Shown: piece by piece, positions 35,258-42,768 of the stretch | How the letters are laid out: the number at the start of each line of letters is the position of its first letter | Position numbering within the stretch: the stretch's first letter is position 1 | Origin: Clostridiales bacterium | GTDB taxonomy: Bacteria; Bacillota; Clostridia; Oscillospirales; Ruminococcaceae | Assembly (NCBI GenBank): GCA_012518465.1 | Contig: JAAYSD010000088.1 | Location: forward strand, 1 to 57,930 | Direction: 5' to 3' | DNA length: 57,930 nucleotides | Notes under the pieces: model-generated | What the model was told of the DNA's origin: nothing | The model's input: only the letters and a program-made list of their open reading frames with translations | The model's database searches: none | Translations under genes and position numbers: made by a program

Positions 35258-35917
35258 TTAGAGATGAAATCTTCTCTTAATTTCCCATATTAATCTTTTG
35301 CCTTCAAATGCACTAAGCCACACGATTGACAAAAGGCTTAAAATAGTGCATATAATTGTTGGCAATACGATACTAAGTATCCCTGAAAGGAAAAAGATAA
35401 TAGGTATAATACCTAAAATTACGGCTGTAATTATATATACTATATATTCTTCAGCGGGTAGTTTTTTAACTATCGCTATTATATATAGTGAAATCAGCTC
35501 TACGGAATATGTTATAGGAATAAAATAATCGATAGACCAATTTGACCAGCCCATAATTAAATCTAGAATTACGCTTAAAACAGTTAGTACAAAAGCCTGT
35601 ACAGCTATGCTTTTTAGCAGATTATCCTTTCTTTTAAGCACATTTACAAGGCTTATCCAAAAGCTGATTATTCCAAAAACAACATAAATAGACCAAAATC
35701 CGGTTTGAGATAAAATAAGATTTATTCCCACTGAAATTATAGCGGCAGATGCTGTTCCACCGAATAAAAGCTTAAAAAACAATTGATGCTTTTTATACAC
35801 GGTTTGAATTTTAGGGTAAAGTGGTCTTTCCTTTTCGCCAGTGAGATTTTGTTGACATAGTGGGCATATATCATCAGCACCACTTACAGATACATTACAT
35901 TGCTTGCAATATTGCAT
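35258..35917 (-). CDS. Zinc-ribbon plus polytopic membrane protein (DUF6320-like)
   Basis: A 219-residue protein that begins with a zinc ribbon (YCKQCNVSVSG and DICPLCQ, two CxxC pairs) followed by about six hydrophobic helices. It resembles the DUF6320 proteins that Clostridia encode next to an 'alcohol acetyltransferase' and an alpha/beta hydrolase, as here. It is last in the operon, 15 nt after the acyltransferase, with AGGTGA before ATG 35917. No catalytic motif is visible in the membrane part. Confidence 0.65.
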   Translation of the reverse strand: MQYCKQCNVSVSGADDICPLCQQNLTGEKERPLYPKIQTVYKKHQLFFKLLFGGTASAAIISVGINLILSQTGFWSIYVVFGIISFWISLVNVLKRKDNLLKSIAVQAFVLTVLSVILDLIMGWSNWSIDYFIPITYSVELISLYIIAIVKKLPAEEYIVYIITAVILGIIPIIFFLSGILSIVLPTIICTILSLLSIVWLSAFEGKRLIWEIKRRFHL

Positions 35918-35932
35918 ATATTCACCTGCTTT

Positions 35933-37183
35933 TTAAGATTGATAGCTAATTGTGTTTGAGGATACTTCAACGTCTATTCCTTTTGAAACGATATTACGGA
36001 AAAAGCTTTGCTGAATATCCGAGCTAATAAAAGGAGTAGTAAAACCAATACTTAGCCTGTCCTTATATGAGCAGACGCAGGCCTGTATGCTATCAGTACC
36101 TGAATAAAGTTCAAATCCTTTTATATTATCAAATTGAGGTGGCATTTTTATTATACCTATATTTGATAAAGCAGCAGTGACCTTTCTCCTTGACAATAAA
36201 TAAGCTTTTCTCATGAAAAAGTTTTTAATAGGCAGAGGCACAATTCTAGCAATAACATTATGCTCTAGTGCTGCATATCTGTTCACATTCATATTTAGGC
36301 TTTCAGGTGTAAGACCATCTTTAAGCTGCTTGTCCACAGCTGATAAGACTTCTTCAAAGGCATTGCTGTTTTTACTAAAGTTATATGAAACATACATAAC
36401 GCTGAAAAAATTTCGTGCCGATTTGGAAGGAAAGGTTGAGCGTAAGTTTATGGGAACAGCTATAACGACTGGCTTTCGCCTTGCCCTTACAGAAATATTA
36501 TCATTTATAGCCAACATTAATAACGTACATAAAATACCAGTAATAGTAGTATTGTTTTGCTTTGCCTGCTGATGAATTTGCTTTACGCTTATATATCCCG
36601 TTATAACATTAATGTTATTTTCTAAGCTTTTAATACCTCTTATACGGCAACTGTTTTCAAGCTTTAATGATTTTGTATTAATTTTATTATCATAATATTG
36701 ATAAAAGCTATCTACATTCAGCTGTGTGTGCGATGCTGAATACACTAAAGGCGGCTCTTCAATTTTATTTATTAGAGATAAATATTTAGTAACAAGTGTT
36801 GTGAGGAAAAATACAGCACCCATTCCATCTGATAGTGCATGAAAAACCTCTAAATTTATTCTATTATTATAATAAGTTATTTCATATAACAAGCCCTTGC
36901 TGTATTTGTTGAAAATAATAGCACAAGGAGTTTTATATTCTTCTTTAAGCTTAGGTAAAGCCTCAGTGCTTTCTAAATAATACCAAAACATACCTTTTTT
37001 AAGCACCTGTTGATAGGAAGGTATTGCTTTTGCAGTATCTAATAAGGCTTTTTGAAGAATATCAGGTACAATATCCTCATCTAAGGTACAACTTAATCTG
37101 AATACTTGAGAGTCTGTACCATTAACAGAGGGAGGAAAAATCTTTCCTGCATTATCTAATTTTGTCCACATTTTTCTTTTCAT
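35933..37183 (-). CDS. Condensation-type acyltransferase (alcohol acetyltransferase-like)
   Basis: A 416-residue protein of the CoA-dependent acyltransferase fold shared by NRPS condensation domains, wax-ester synthases and alcohol acetyltransferases. The active-site motif HxxxDG is present as FHALSDGMGAVFF, and a second family segment VIAVPINLRSTFPSKSARNFF lies at mid-protein. Acyl donor and acceptor are unknown. It is sandwiched between an alpha/beta hydrolase and the zinc-ribbon membrane protein, suggesting one ester- or lipid-modifying pathway. Confidence 0.75.
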   Translation of the reverse strand: MKRKMWTKLDNAGKIFPPSVNGTDSQVFRLSCTLDEDIVPDILQKALLDTAKAIPSYQQVLKKGMFWYYLESTEALPKLKEEYKTPCAIIFNKYSKGLLYEITYYNNRINLEVFHALSDGMGAVFFLTTLVTKYLSLINKIEEPPLVYSASHTQLNVDSFYQYYDNKINTKSLKLENSCRIRGIKSLENNINVITGYISVKQIHQQAKQNNTTITGILCTLLMLAINDNISVRARRKPVVIAVPINLRSTFPSKSARNFFSVMYVSYNFSKNSNAFEEVLSAVDKQLKDGLTPESLNMNVNRYAALEHNVIARIVPLPIKNFFMRKAYLLSRRKVTAALSNIGIIKMPPQFDNIKGFELYSGTDSIQACVCSYKDRLSIGFTTPFISSDIQQSFFRNIVSKGIDVEVSSNTISYQS

Positions 37184-37206
37184 AAAAAATCCTGATTGTT
37201 TATCTT

Positions 37207-38109
37207 TTATTGTTTATTTAAAAAATTATTTATTATTTCATATGCTATTTTTACATTAGAAAATCTAAGGGGTAAACTGAAAAATCCATGTAAAGCATCT
37301 TTGATTTGAAATAACTCAACTTCATTTCCAAAGGATTCGAGCTTTTTTGCATAAGCTTCACCCTCATCACGTAATGGGTCATATTCAGCAGTGATAATAA
37401 GTGTTTTAGGCTGATTTTCTAGATTGTCAGCCATAAGAGGGGAAACATATTTGCTTTTTCTGTCATTTTCATTTGGTGCATATAAGCAAAGGTATGAGCT
37501 AATTTTCTTAGAAGTGATTAAAAAGTCAGTCCCGTTTTCTACAACTGATTTGTACGGAGATGTTTTTGTATGATTATAATATGTCAGAGGATAGAGGAGA
37601 ATTTGTTTTTTTACATCAAATTCCTTTCTTTCCTCAGCTAAAATACTAACAACAGCAGCGAGATTTCCACCGGCGCTGTCACCCATTAAAATTAAAGGCG
37701 ATTTAGTATGTAAAGCCAGTGCTTTTGCGACGGCATAACAATCATTCATAGCGTTAGGGAAGGGAAATTCAGGTGCTAGCCTGTATTCTAGCGAATATAC
37801 CTGCCTTTTAGTCTGCTCAGCTAAGGTTGCACAGGCATAGGAATATACTCTTGTATTTCCCGATACCCAGCCTCCACCATGAAAAAATAAAATTATTTCA
37901 TCGGATGCAAGCTCCTTAGGAGTAAATATTTTAACAGCAAGCTTATGATTATCTACCTTTATTTCCTTATCCCATATTTCAAAAGGCTTTAGAAGAGGGA
38001 GATGAAACAGACTGTTTAAAACTCTATCAAGCTTATAGTTTTTCTCCACATCATAATCTATTGATGATATTAGCTTTAAGACGAGCATTGAAAATTGATT
38101 AATTGCCAT
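37207..38109 (-). CDS. Alpha/beta hydrolase of the hormone-sensitive-lipase type
   Basis: A 300-residue hydrolase with the HSL-family oxyanion motif FFHGGGWVSGN, nucleophile in LMGDSAGGNLA, catalytic aspartate in ITAEYDPLRDEG and histidine in KDALHGFFSLP. These enzymes cleave short-chain esters. There is no signal peptide, so it acts in the cytoplasm. It begins at ATG 38109, 7 nt after rqcH, and precedes the acyltransferase gene; an acyl-removing/acyl-adding pair is a plausible reading. Confidence 0.88.
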   Translation of the reverse strand: MAINQFSMLVLKLISSIDYDVEKNYKLDRVLNSLFHLPLLKPFEIWDKEIKVDNHKLAVKIFTPKELASDEIILFFHGGGWVSGNTRVYSYACATLAEQTKRQVYSLEYRLAPEFPFPNAMNDCYAVAKALALHTKSPLILMGDSAGGNLAAVVSILAEERKEFDVKKQILLYPLTYYNHTKTSPYKSVVENGTDFLITSKKISSYLCLYAPNENDRKSKYVSPLMADNLENQPKTLIITAEYDPLRDEGEAYAKKLESFGNEVELFQIKDALHGFFSLPLRFSNVKIAYEIINNFLNKQ

Positions 38110-38116
38110 TTATACC

Positions 38117-39874
38117 TCATTTATCATTTGTTAAAAGCTTTATATATAAATCTCTATCAGGCTTAACAAACATAGTTTTATTATTTGTGAAAATCACCAT
38201 TCCAGGCTTTGCTTTACTGGGCTTTTTAACAAACCTTGCTTTGACAACATCGACGGGAACTTGAGAGCTTTCCGATGCTTTTGAGCAGTATGCAGCAATA
38301 ACAGCAGCCTGATTGATTGTTGATGGGGGGATATCCTTATCATTGGATTTAATAATAACATGACTGCCGGCAATATCCTTTGTATGCAGCCATAAATCAT
38401 TTTGCTTTGCTGTTTTTAAGGTTAATTCATCATTTTGACGGTTATTTCTGCCTGCAAGAATTTCAAATCCATCTTCTGAAATAAATTTTAATGGTGGAAG
38501 AGGCTTTTGCTTTACCTTAGATGTTTTGTTATATTTAATATAGCCTTGTTCAGCCAATTCGTTTCTTATTTCGTTTATAACAGAGTCGCCACTTGCTCTT
38601 GAAACAGCGTCAAATACGCTATCAATGTATATTAGCTCTTGTTCGCCGGATATAATTTGTTCTTGCAAAGCTTTTTTTGCATGCTCTAGCTTTTTATATT
38701 CATGGTAAAGCTTTTGAACGTTTTGAATGGGAGAAAGCCTTTCATCAAGTGGAATTTCGACATTTTCACCCGTATAAAAATCAATAGCCTTTAGACTTTT
38801 TTGTCCTTTTTTTATTGAATATAAATTAGCACTAACAATATCAGCCCAAATCTTATATTTTTCTTTGTTTTCAGCTTCAATAAGCTCTTGCTTTTGGTTT
38901 TCAAGCCTTCTTAAAATTCTTTCATAGGTATTTAAAAGCATTTTTTGAAGCTGGCTGGAACGCTGCTTAAGCCTATCCTGTCTTGCACTTTCAGAAAAAA
39001 AGTTATCAACAACGCTGCTTGCACTTTTCTCATAGGAATTAATCATTTCTGTGCCATATTGCTCAATATCTATAAAGGTGAAGTCCTTAGGTCTGCCATT
39101 TAAATCCTTAACAACGGTAAAGTTATTTATATCACTGAATAACTCAGCTTTAATTTTTTTTAAAAAGAAAATTAATCTATCATAATTATTATTACTTAGC
39201 TCACCAGTAATCATACTAATATCCCTGCATGAATAATTAACTATTTCTCTTGCTACTATCGGTGAAATTCCCTCAAACACGCTTATCAAAGCTTTATCCA
39301 GCTTTTTATTCATAAAGGGCTGCAGCTTTTTCAAAAGCTCTTCTCTATTTGGCTGCCACTGTGTTAAAGATAGTCTTTCACTGCGTGGGGGCAAAATATA
39401 TTCGCCGCTAGGCAAAACCCTGCGTACACTGGAAATATCATCGGAAATTCTTTTTACCGCATCGATTATTTTCCCATCCTTGACAAGAATAATATTACTG
39501 TGACGCCCCATAATTTCAAGTATTAGAGAAAGATTTACAACATCTCCGATTTCATTTACACCTTCAAATTCGAAGAAAAGGATTCTCTCCAAATTAATTT
39601 GCTTTATATCGGTGAGCCTAGAGTTGGCTAGGTGCTTTCGCATAAGCATACAAAGCATAGGAGGGGAGGGGGGATTTTCAGGAGCATTTTTTGTTAAACA
39701 AACACGTGCAGAGCTAGGGTTTGCTGACATTAAAAGCCTCTTTACTCCCTCTCTTGTCCTAAAGGATATAATAATTTCATCCTTTGAAGGCATATGAATT
39801 TTATCAACTCTTGAATCAATAAGAGATGATAGTTCTTTTTTTAAAATAAATATAAAAGCTCCGTCAAGTGACAT
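38117..39874 (-). CDS. rqcH: NFACT family ribosome quality-control protein RqcH
   Basis: A 585-residue homologue of Rqc2/RqcH, which binds stalled 50S-peptidyl-tRNA complexes and adds C-terminal alanine tails that mark nascent chains for degradation. It has the NFACT-N domain (MSLDGAFIF start; MRKHLANSRLTDIKQ), an HhH region, a long coiled coil (about 280-430) and the NFACT-R domain with DLWLHTKDIAGSHVII. The start is ATG 39874 after AGGAGT; the open frame to 39937 overlaps the upstream gene. Older annotations call such proteins fibronectin-binding. Confidence 0.93.
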   Translation of the reverse strand: MSLDGAFIFILKKELSSLIDSRVDKIHMPSKDEIIISFRTREGVKRLLMSANPSSARVCLTKNAPENPPSPPMLCMLMRKHLANSRLTDIKQINLERILFFEFEGVNEIGDVVNLSLILEIMGRHSNIILVKDGKIIDAVKRISDDISSVRRVLPSGEYILPPRSERLSLTQWQPNREELLKKLQPFMNKKLDKALISVFEGISPIVAREIVNYSCRDISMITGELSNNNYDRLIFFLKKIKAELFSDINNFTVVKDLNGRPKDFTFIDIEQYGTEMINSYEKSASSVVDNFFSESARQDRLKQRSSQLQKMLLNTYERILRRLENQKQELIEAENKEKYKIWADIVSANLYSIKKGQKSLKAIDFYTGENVEIPLDERLSPIQNVQKLYHEYKKLEHAKKALQEQIISGEQELIYIDSVFDAVSRASGDSVINEIRNELAEQGYIKYNKTSKVKQKPLPPLKFISEDGFEILAGRNNRQNDELTLKTAKQNDLWLHTKDIAGSHVIIKSNDKDIPPSTINQAAVIAAYCSKASESSQVPVDVVKARFVKKPSKAKPGMVIFTNNKTMFVKPDRDLYIKLLTNDK

Positions 39875-39875
39875 A

Positions 39876-40418
39876 TTACTCCTGATTTTCGTCGTTGCCA
39901 GTTTCTGTACTGTGATTTCTGTTTGTATTAACAACATTCATTTTTTCAAAAAATTTGCTTTGTTCTTCGCCTTTCATTAAAAACATTAAGCAAATACATA
40001 TAATGAAGAAAATTAGATAAAAGATTGCTATCAGCTTAGTTTCGTCCTTTGGATAGAAATTAAACATATATATCATGAAATAAAAGAAATACACCAGCTG
40101 AAAAATATAAAAAAGTATTCTGCTAAACTTTTTACCGTTTATTAGTGCTTTCATAAGCATAAAGGAAAGCACAGTTCCTATTATAGTAAAGGTAAATAAA
40201 ATTCCAAATGTAAGTACTGGTGCTAAGGGATTGTTATAACCGAAATTATCATAATCAGTAGTTATTCTTCCGGAAAACACACCATAAAACGTGATAATTA
40301 AGGACACGCACTGCACTAAAAAGGTGAAAACGGCAACTAAAGCAACACGTCTTTTACCCTTTGCTGCTTCCTTTAATAATTCTCTTTCTGTTTCATTATA
40401 TTTTGATTTATTAAACAT
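39876..40418 (-). CDS. Hypothetical membrane protein with four helices
   Basis: I do not recognise this 180-residue protein. It has a charged N-terminus (residues 1-24), four predicted transmembrane helices (about 25-48, 68-90, 102-121 and 128-146) and a hydrophilic C-terminal tail ending in TETGNDENQE. It is translated from ATG 40418 after AAGGGA and sits one base before rqcH and 12 nt after the Nif3-like gene, so it is co-transcribed with RNA/translation-related genes. Confidence 0.7.
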   Translation of the reverse strand: MFNKSKYNETERELLKEAAKGKRRVALVAVFTFLVQCVSLIITFYGVFSGRITTDYDNFGYNNPLAPVLTFGILFTFTIIGTVLSFMLMKALINGKKFSRILFYIFQLVYFFYFMIYMFNFYPKDETKLIAIFYLIFFIICICLMFLMKGEEQSKFFEKMNVVNTNRNHSTETGNDENQE

Positions 40419-40430
40419 AATATCCCTTTC

Positions 40431-41222
40431 TTAAACAAAAATAAACGGTTCAACACTGTTTTTAGAAATAACAAATTCAGCTTGAGGAAATTTTTCTGAA
40501 AGAACTTTTTTCATATATGCACAAAAAATATTTTCAGTAGGAAAATGCCCTGCATCAATAACAGTAATACCATAGTTTAATGCATCTATCCATTGGTCAT
40601 GCTTAATATCCCCACCTATAAATGCATCGCAGCCATGATTTATTGCATTTTTTATCTCGCTGCCTGAACCACCACTTGCTAAAGCGATTTTCTTTATATC
40701 AGTTTTCCCTGAAAGAAGCCTCACCTTTTGACAATTATAAGCTTGCTTAACCTTTTCAGCTAAGGAAAGAGGTGAGATGCCTTCCCTTAAAGTGCAAATT
40801 CTCCCATATCCTTTGTTTTGCTGAGGAAATTCAACATTGAGTATACCTTCGCTTTTAAGACCTAAAAGGCTTACCATAATATCAGTTGTACCGTAATCAG
40901 CACAATCAAAATTTGTATGAAGAGCTAGCATACATTTATTGTTAATAGAAAGCTTTACAGCGGGATTATTAGGAGAAAGATTTTTTAAAGGATGGAAAAT
41001 AACAGGATGATGGCATAAAACCAAGTCGAAGCCCTCATCAATTGCCTGCTCAACAACAGGAACAGTGGCATCTAAGGCTATTAAAACCTTTTTTACCTTA
41101 TGAGTTTTTTCACCAACAAGAATACCTACATTGTCGTAGGAATCACATATTGAAAAAGGTGCAAGCTTATCAAGAAAATCGTAAATTTCTTTTAGATTAA
41201 GCGAACTAGAATGGTTTTCCAT
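40431..41222 (-). CDS. Nif3-like dinuclear metal centre protein
   Basis: A 263-residue member of the Nif3/YqfO (DUF34) family, whose hexamers bind two metal ions per subunit; the cellular function is unsettled, although it is sometimes annotated as GTP cyclohydrolase I type 2. Metal ligands are visible in LCHHPVIFHPL, LHTNFDCADYGTTD and DAGHFPTENIF. It has the short (about 260 aa) form without an inserted PII-like domain. Adjacency to trmK is conserved across Firmicutes. Confidence 0.92.
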   Translation of the reverse strand: MENHSSSLNLKEIYDFLDKLAPFSICDSYDNVGILVGEKTHKVKKVLIALDATVPVVEQAIDEGFDLVLCHHPVIFHPLKNLSPNNPAVKLSINNKCMLALHTNFDCADYGTTDIMVSLLGLKSEGILNVEFPQQNKGYGRICTLREGISPLSLAEKVKQAYNCQKVRLLSGKTDIKKIALASGGSGSEIKNAINHGCDAFIGGDIKHDQWIDALNYGITVIDAGHFPTENIFCAYMKKVLSEKFPQAEFVISKNSVEPFIFV

Positions 41223-41225
41223 ATT

Positions 41226-41903
41226 TTAATTCATTCCTTTCTTTTGATTTTCAATATAATTAATCAAACGAGAAATTCTAGCCTTTTCATGACGATTGGA
41301 ATCATTTTTCTGTGAATTTTCAAGCTTGGAAAGTATTTTTTTCAGTTTGTTTTTTTTATAGTTTATGTAATTTTCATCATTGACTTTACCCCAAAAAGCA
41401 AAAGCATCGTCTATTTTAATCTCCTTACCGGAATAAAGGGCATAAATTATACAATAATGCTTATCTTTTTGTTGAACAGCTTTTTCAGAGATTATTTCAT
41501 AACCATTTAAATATAACGCTTTTCTAACTTTTTCAGGATGCGTCATAGGCTGAAGAATGAGCCTGAAGCTTTCGTGAGTAAAGTTTTTTTCTCTACATTG
41601 GCTAATAATACGGGAAATTAGCTCTCCTCCCATTCCAGCAATGATTAAATCGTCAGCATAATCTATATTTTCTACGCCATCAGACTGTAAAAAGGTGATT
41701 TTATCAATATTATAATAATCAGCAGTACGTTTTGCTGATTTTAACGGGCCTAAGCCAATATCTGAAGCAATGACATTAGCCACGCCCTTTTCCCTTAAAT
41801 AACAGGGAATTAAAGCGTGGTCTGTGCCAATATCGACTACATCAGCATCTTTAAGTCTAACAAAAGATGCAATAAGCTCTAGTCTTTTGTCCAGTGGAAT
41901 CAT
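41226..41903 (-). CDS. trmK: tRNA (adenine(22)-N1)-methyltransferase
   Basis: A 225-residue SAM-dependent methyltransferase that makes m1A22 in tRNA. The SAM-binding motif is ADVVDIGTDHALIPCYL, with IASDIGLGPL, the catalytic-region IAGMGGELI and LQPMTHPEKVRKAL typical of TrmK. A C-terminal charged coiled coil (about 165-220) follows. It overlaps the DUF1858 stop by one base (TAATG) and lacks a ribosome-binding site of its own, so its translation probably depends on coupling. Confidence 0.93.
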   Translation of the reverse strand: MIPLDKRLELIASFVRLKDADVVDIGTDHALIPCYLREKGVANVIASDIGLGPLKSAKRTADYYNIDKITFLQSDGVENIDYADDLIIAGMGGELISRIISQCREKNFTHESFRLILQPMTHPEKVRKALYLNGYEIISEKAVQQKDKHYCIIYALYSGKEIKIDDAFAFWGKVNDENYINYKKNKLKKILSKLENSQKNDSNRHEKARISRLINYIENQKKGMN

Positions 41904-42103
41904 TAAGCGTTAATAGCTTTGTTAAGCTGTTCTACAAGATTATTAGCATCTACACCATGCACCATGCAAGCCTCTTCAACACTTTCATTCCTTGAGGCGG
42001 GGCAACCTAAACAATGCATACCCATATTTAAAAAGAATGGCGCAGCAACCTCAGCATTAAAATCGAGAATATCGCCTATTAATGTTTCCTTTGTTATTTT
42101 CAT
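41903..42103 (-). CDS. DUF1858 domain protein
   Basis: A 66-residue protein made up entirely of a DUF1858 domain, with GMHCLGCPASRNESVEEAC providing a CxxC pair near the middle; related domains are found fused or next to hybrid-cluster proteins and in redox contexts. Its precise role is unknown. It begins at ATG 42103 behind AAGGTGATG and heads an eight-gene minus-strand run that continues to 35258. Confidence 0.85.
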   Translation of the reverse strand: MKITKETLIGDILDFNAEVAAPFFLNMGMHCLGCPASRNESVEEACMVHGVDANNLVEQLNKAINA

Positions 42104-42136
42104 ATTACATCACCTTTTTCACTTTATTATAAATTT

Positions 42137-42165
42137 ATTATACACTATTTTCATATAAAATACAA
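42137..42165 (-). promoter_or_regulatory. Promoter of the DUF1858-trmK-rqcH operon
   Basis: TATAAT (42137-42142) preceded by TTGTAT (42160-42165) on the minus strand with a 17-nt spacer, about 35 nt before the first start codon. Confidence 0.55.
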
Positions 42166-42232
42166 TAGCTTTATTATTAATTCTAGGAAAATAGATTTCT
42201 ATGTAATTTAATCACTAATGATTAATATAATT

Positions 42233-42345
42233 GAGAGCTTGCAGCTTTATAGAGCAAGCTGTTTCATCATATCGATGTCTAGTGATGTTTTTAGGAAAAA
42301 ATATATTTAAATATATAGTACTTTAACTTTAGTATGCATATTTGC
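42233..42345. repeat. Intergenic structured repeat, copy B
   Basis: The hairpin AGCTTGC/GCAAGCT and the block TCTAGTGATGTTTTTAGG followed by an AT-rich tail resemble copy A at 11231-11365, which has an extra insert between the two blocks. The rest of the 665-nt gap 42104-42768 holds divergent promoters, AT-rich DNA without reading frames, and the structured leader at 42626-42715. Confidence 0.4.
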
Positions 42346-42572
42346 TTATTTAATTAAATTGTATTAATTTATATTTAACAAAAAATTAAACAATAATTTG
42401 TGCAGTTTTATGAGATCTACTTATTTTTAGTTAAAAAATTATGTTAGAATATAAAAAAATACACGCATACTGGTGTTTTTTCAGGTTAAAAACTTTTAAA
42501 AAAAATATTCAAATCTAAGTTAAAATTTATATTTTATTAACATTTATAAATATTATTTATAGTTAATTTTTC

Positions 42573-42601
42573 TTGCTTTACACATAAATATATGGTATAA
42601 T
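42573..42601 (+). promoter_or_regulatory. Promoter of the GGDEF-EAL gene
   Basis: A perfect TATAAT (42596-42601) is preceded by TTGCTT (42573-42578) with a 17-nt spacer. The predicted start near 42608 leaves a 160-nt leader. Confidence 0.6.
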
Positions 42602-42625
42602 AAACGTAAGCATTTATTATACTTT

Positions 42626-42715
42626 TTATGCCCAACGGCTCGTCACCGACTTCGTCGTTGACAACCGCCTTTTGATGGGCGATTTTACCATGAAAACACT
42701 GTTTTCACGGCATAA
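42626..42715 (+). ncRNA. GC-rich structured leader element of unknown class
   Basis: TTATGCC/GGCATAA (42626-42632 with 42709-42715) can close a 90-nt domain. Inside are a hairpin GTCA-CGAC/GTCG-TGAC (42642-42650 with 42654-42662, one mismatch, TTC loop) flanked by CGG/CCG, and a TGAAAAC/GTTTTCA hairpin (42691-42707). GCCCA (42630-42634) can instead pair with TGGGC (42676-42680), which is incompatible with the outer helix. It fits neither known c-di-GMP riboswitch class. It may be a regulatory leader or an inserted palindromic repeat. Confidence 0.4.
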
Positions 42716-42768
42716 TAAGAGTGGATTTTACAAATTAAGTGCAGCAATAAAGAAGGGAGGGTCTATAA

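Noticed and set aside
35258..42103. Horizontal-transfer island in the eight-gene minus-strand run
   Set aside because: Base composition, start signals and spacing are like the neighbouring genes and there are no mobility genes, tRNA or direct repeats at the ends.
42628..42675. A 15-codon frame (MPNGSSPTSSLTTAF) in the leader of the GGDEF-EAL gene, as a regulatory leader peptide
   Set aside because: There is no ribosome-binding site, and the frame coincides with the GC-rich palindromic block, which explains its composition without translation.
42608..42768. c-di-GMP riboswitch before the GGDEF-EAL gene
   Set aside because: Neither the class I nor class II conserved core sequences can be found on the plus strand.
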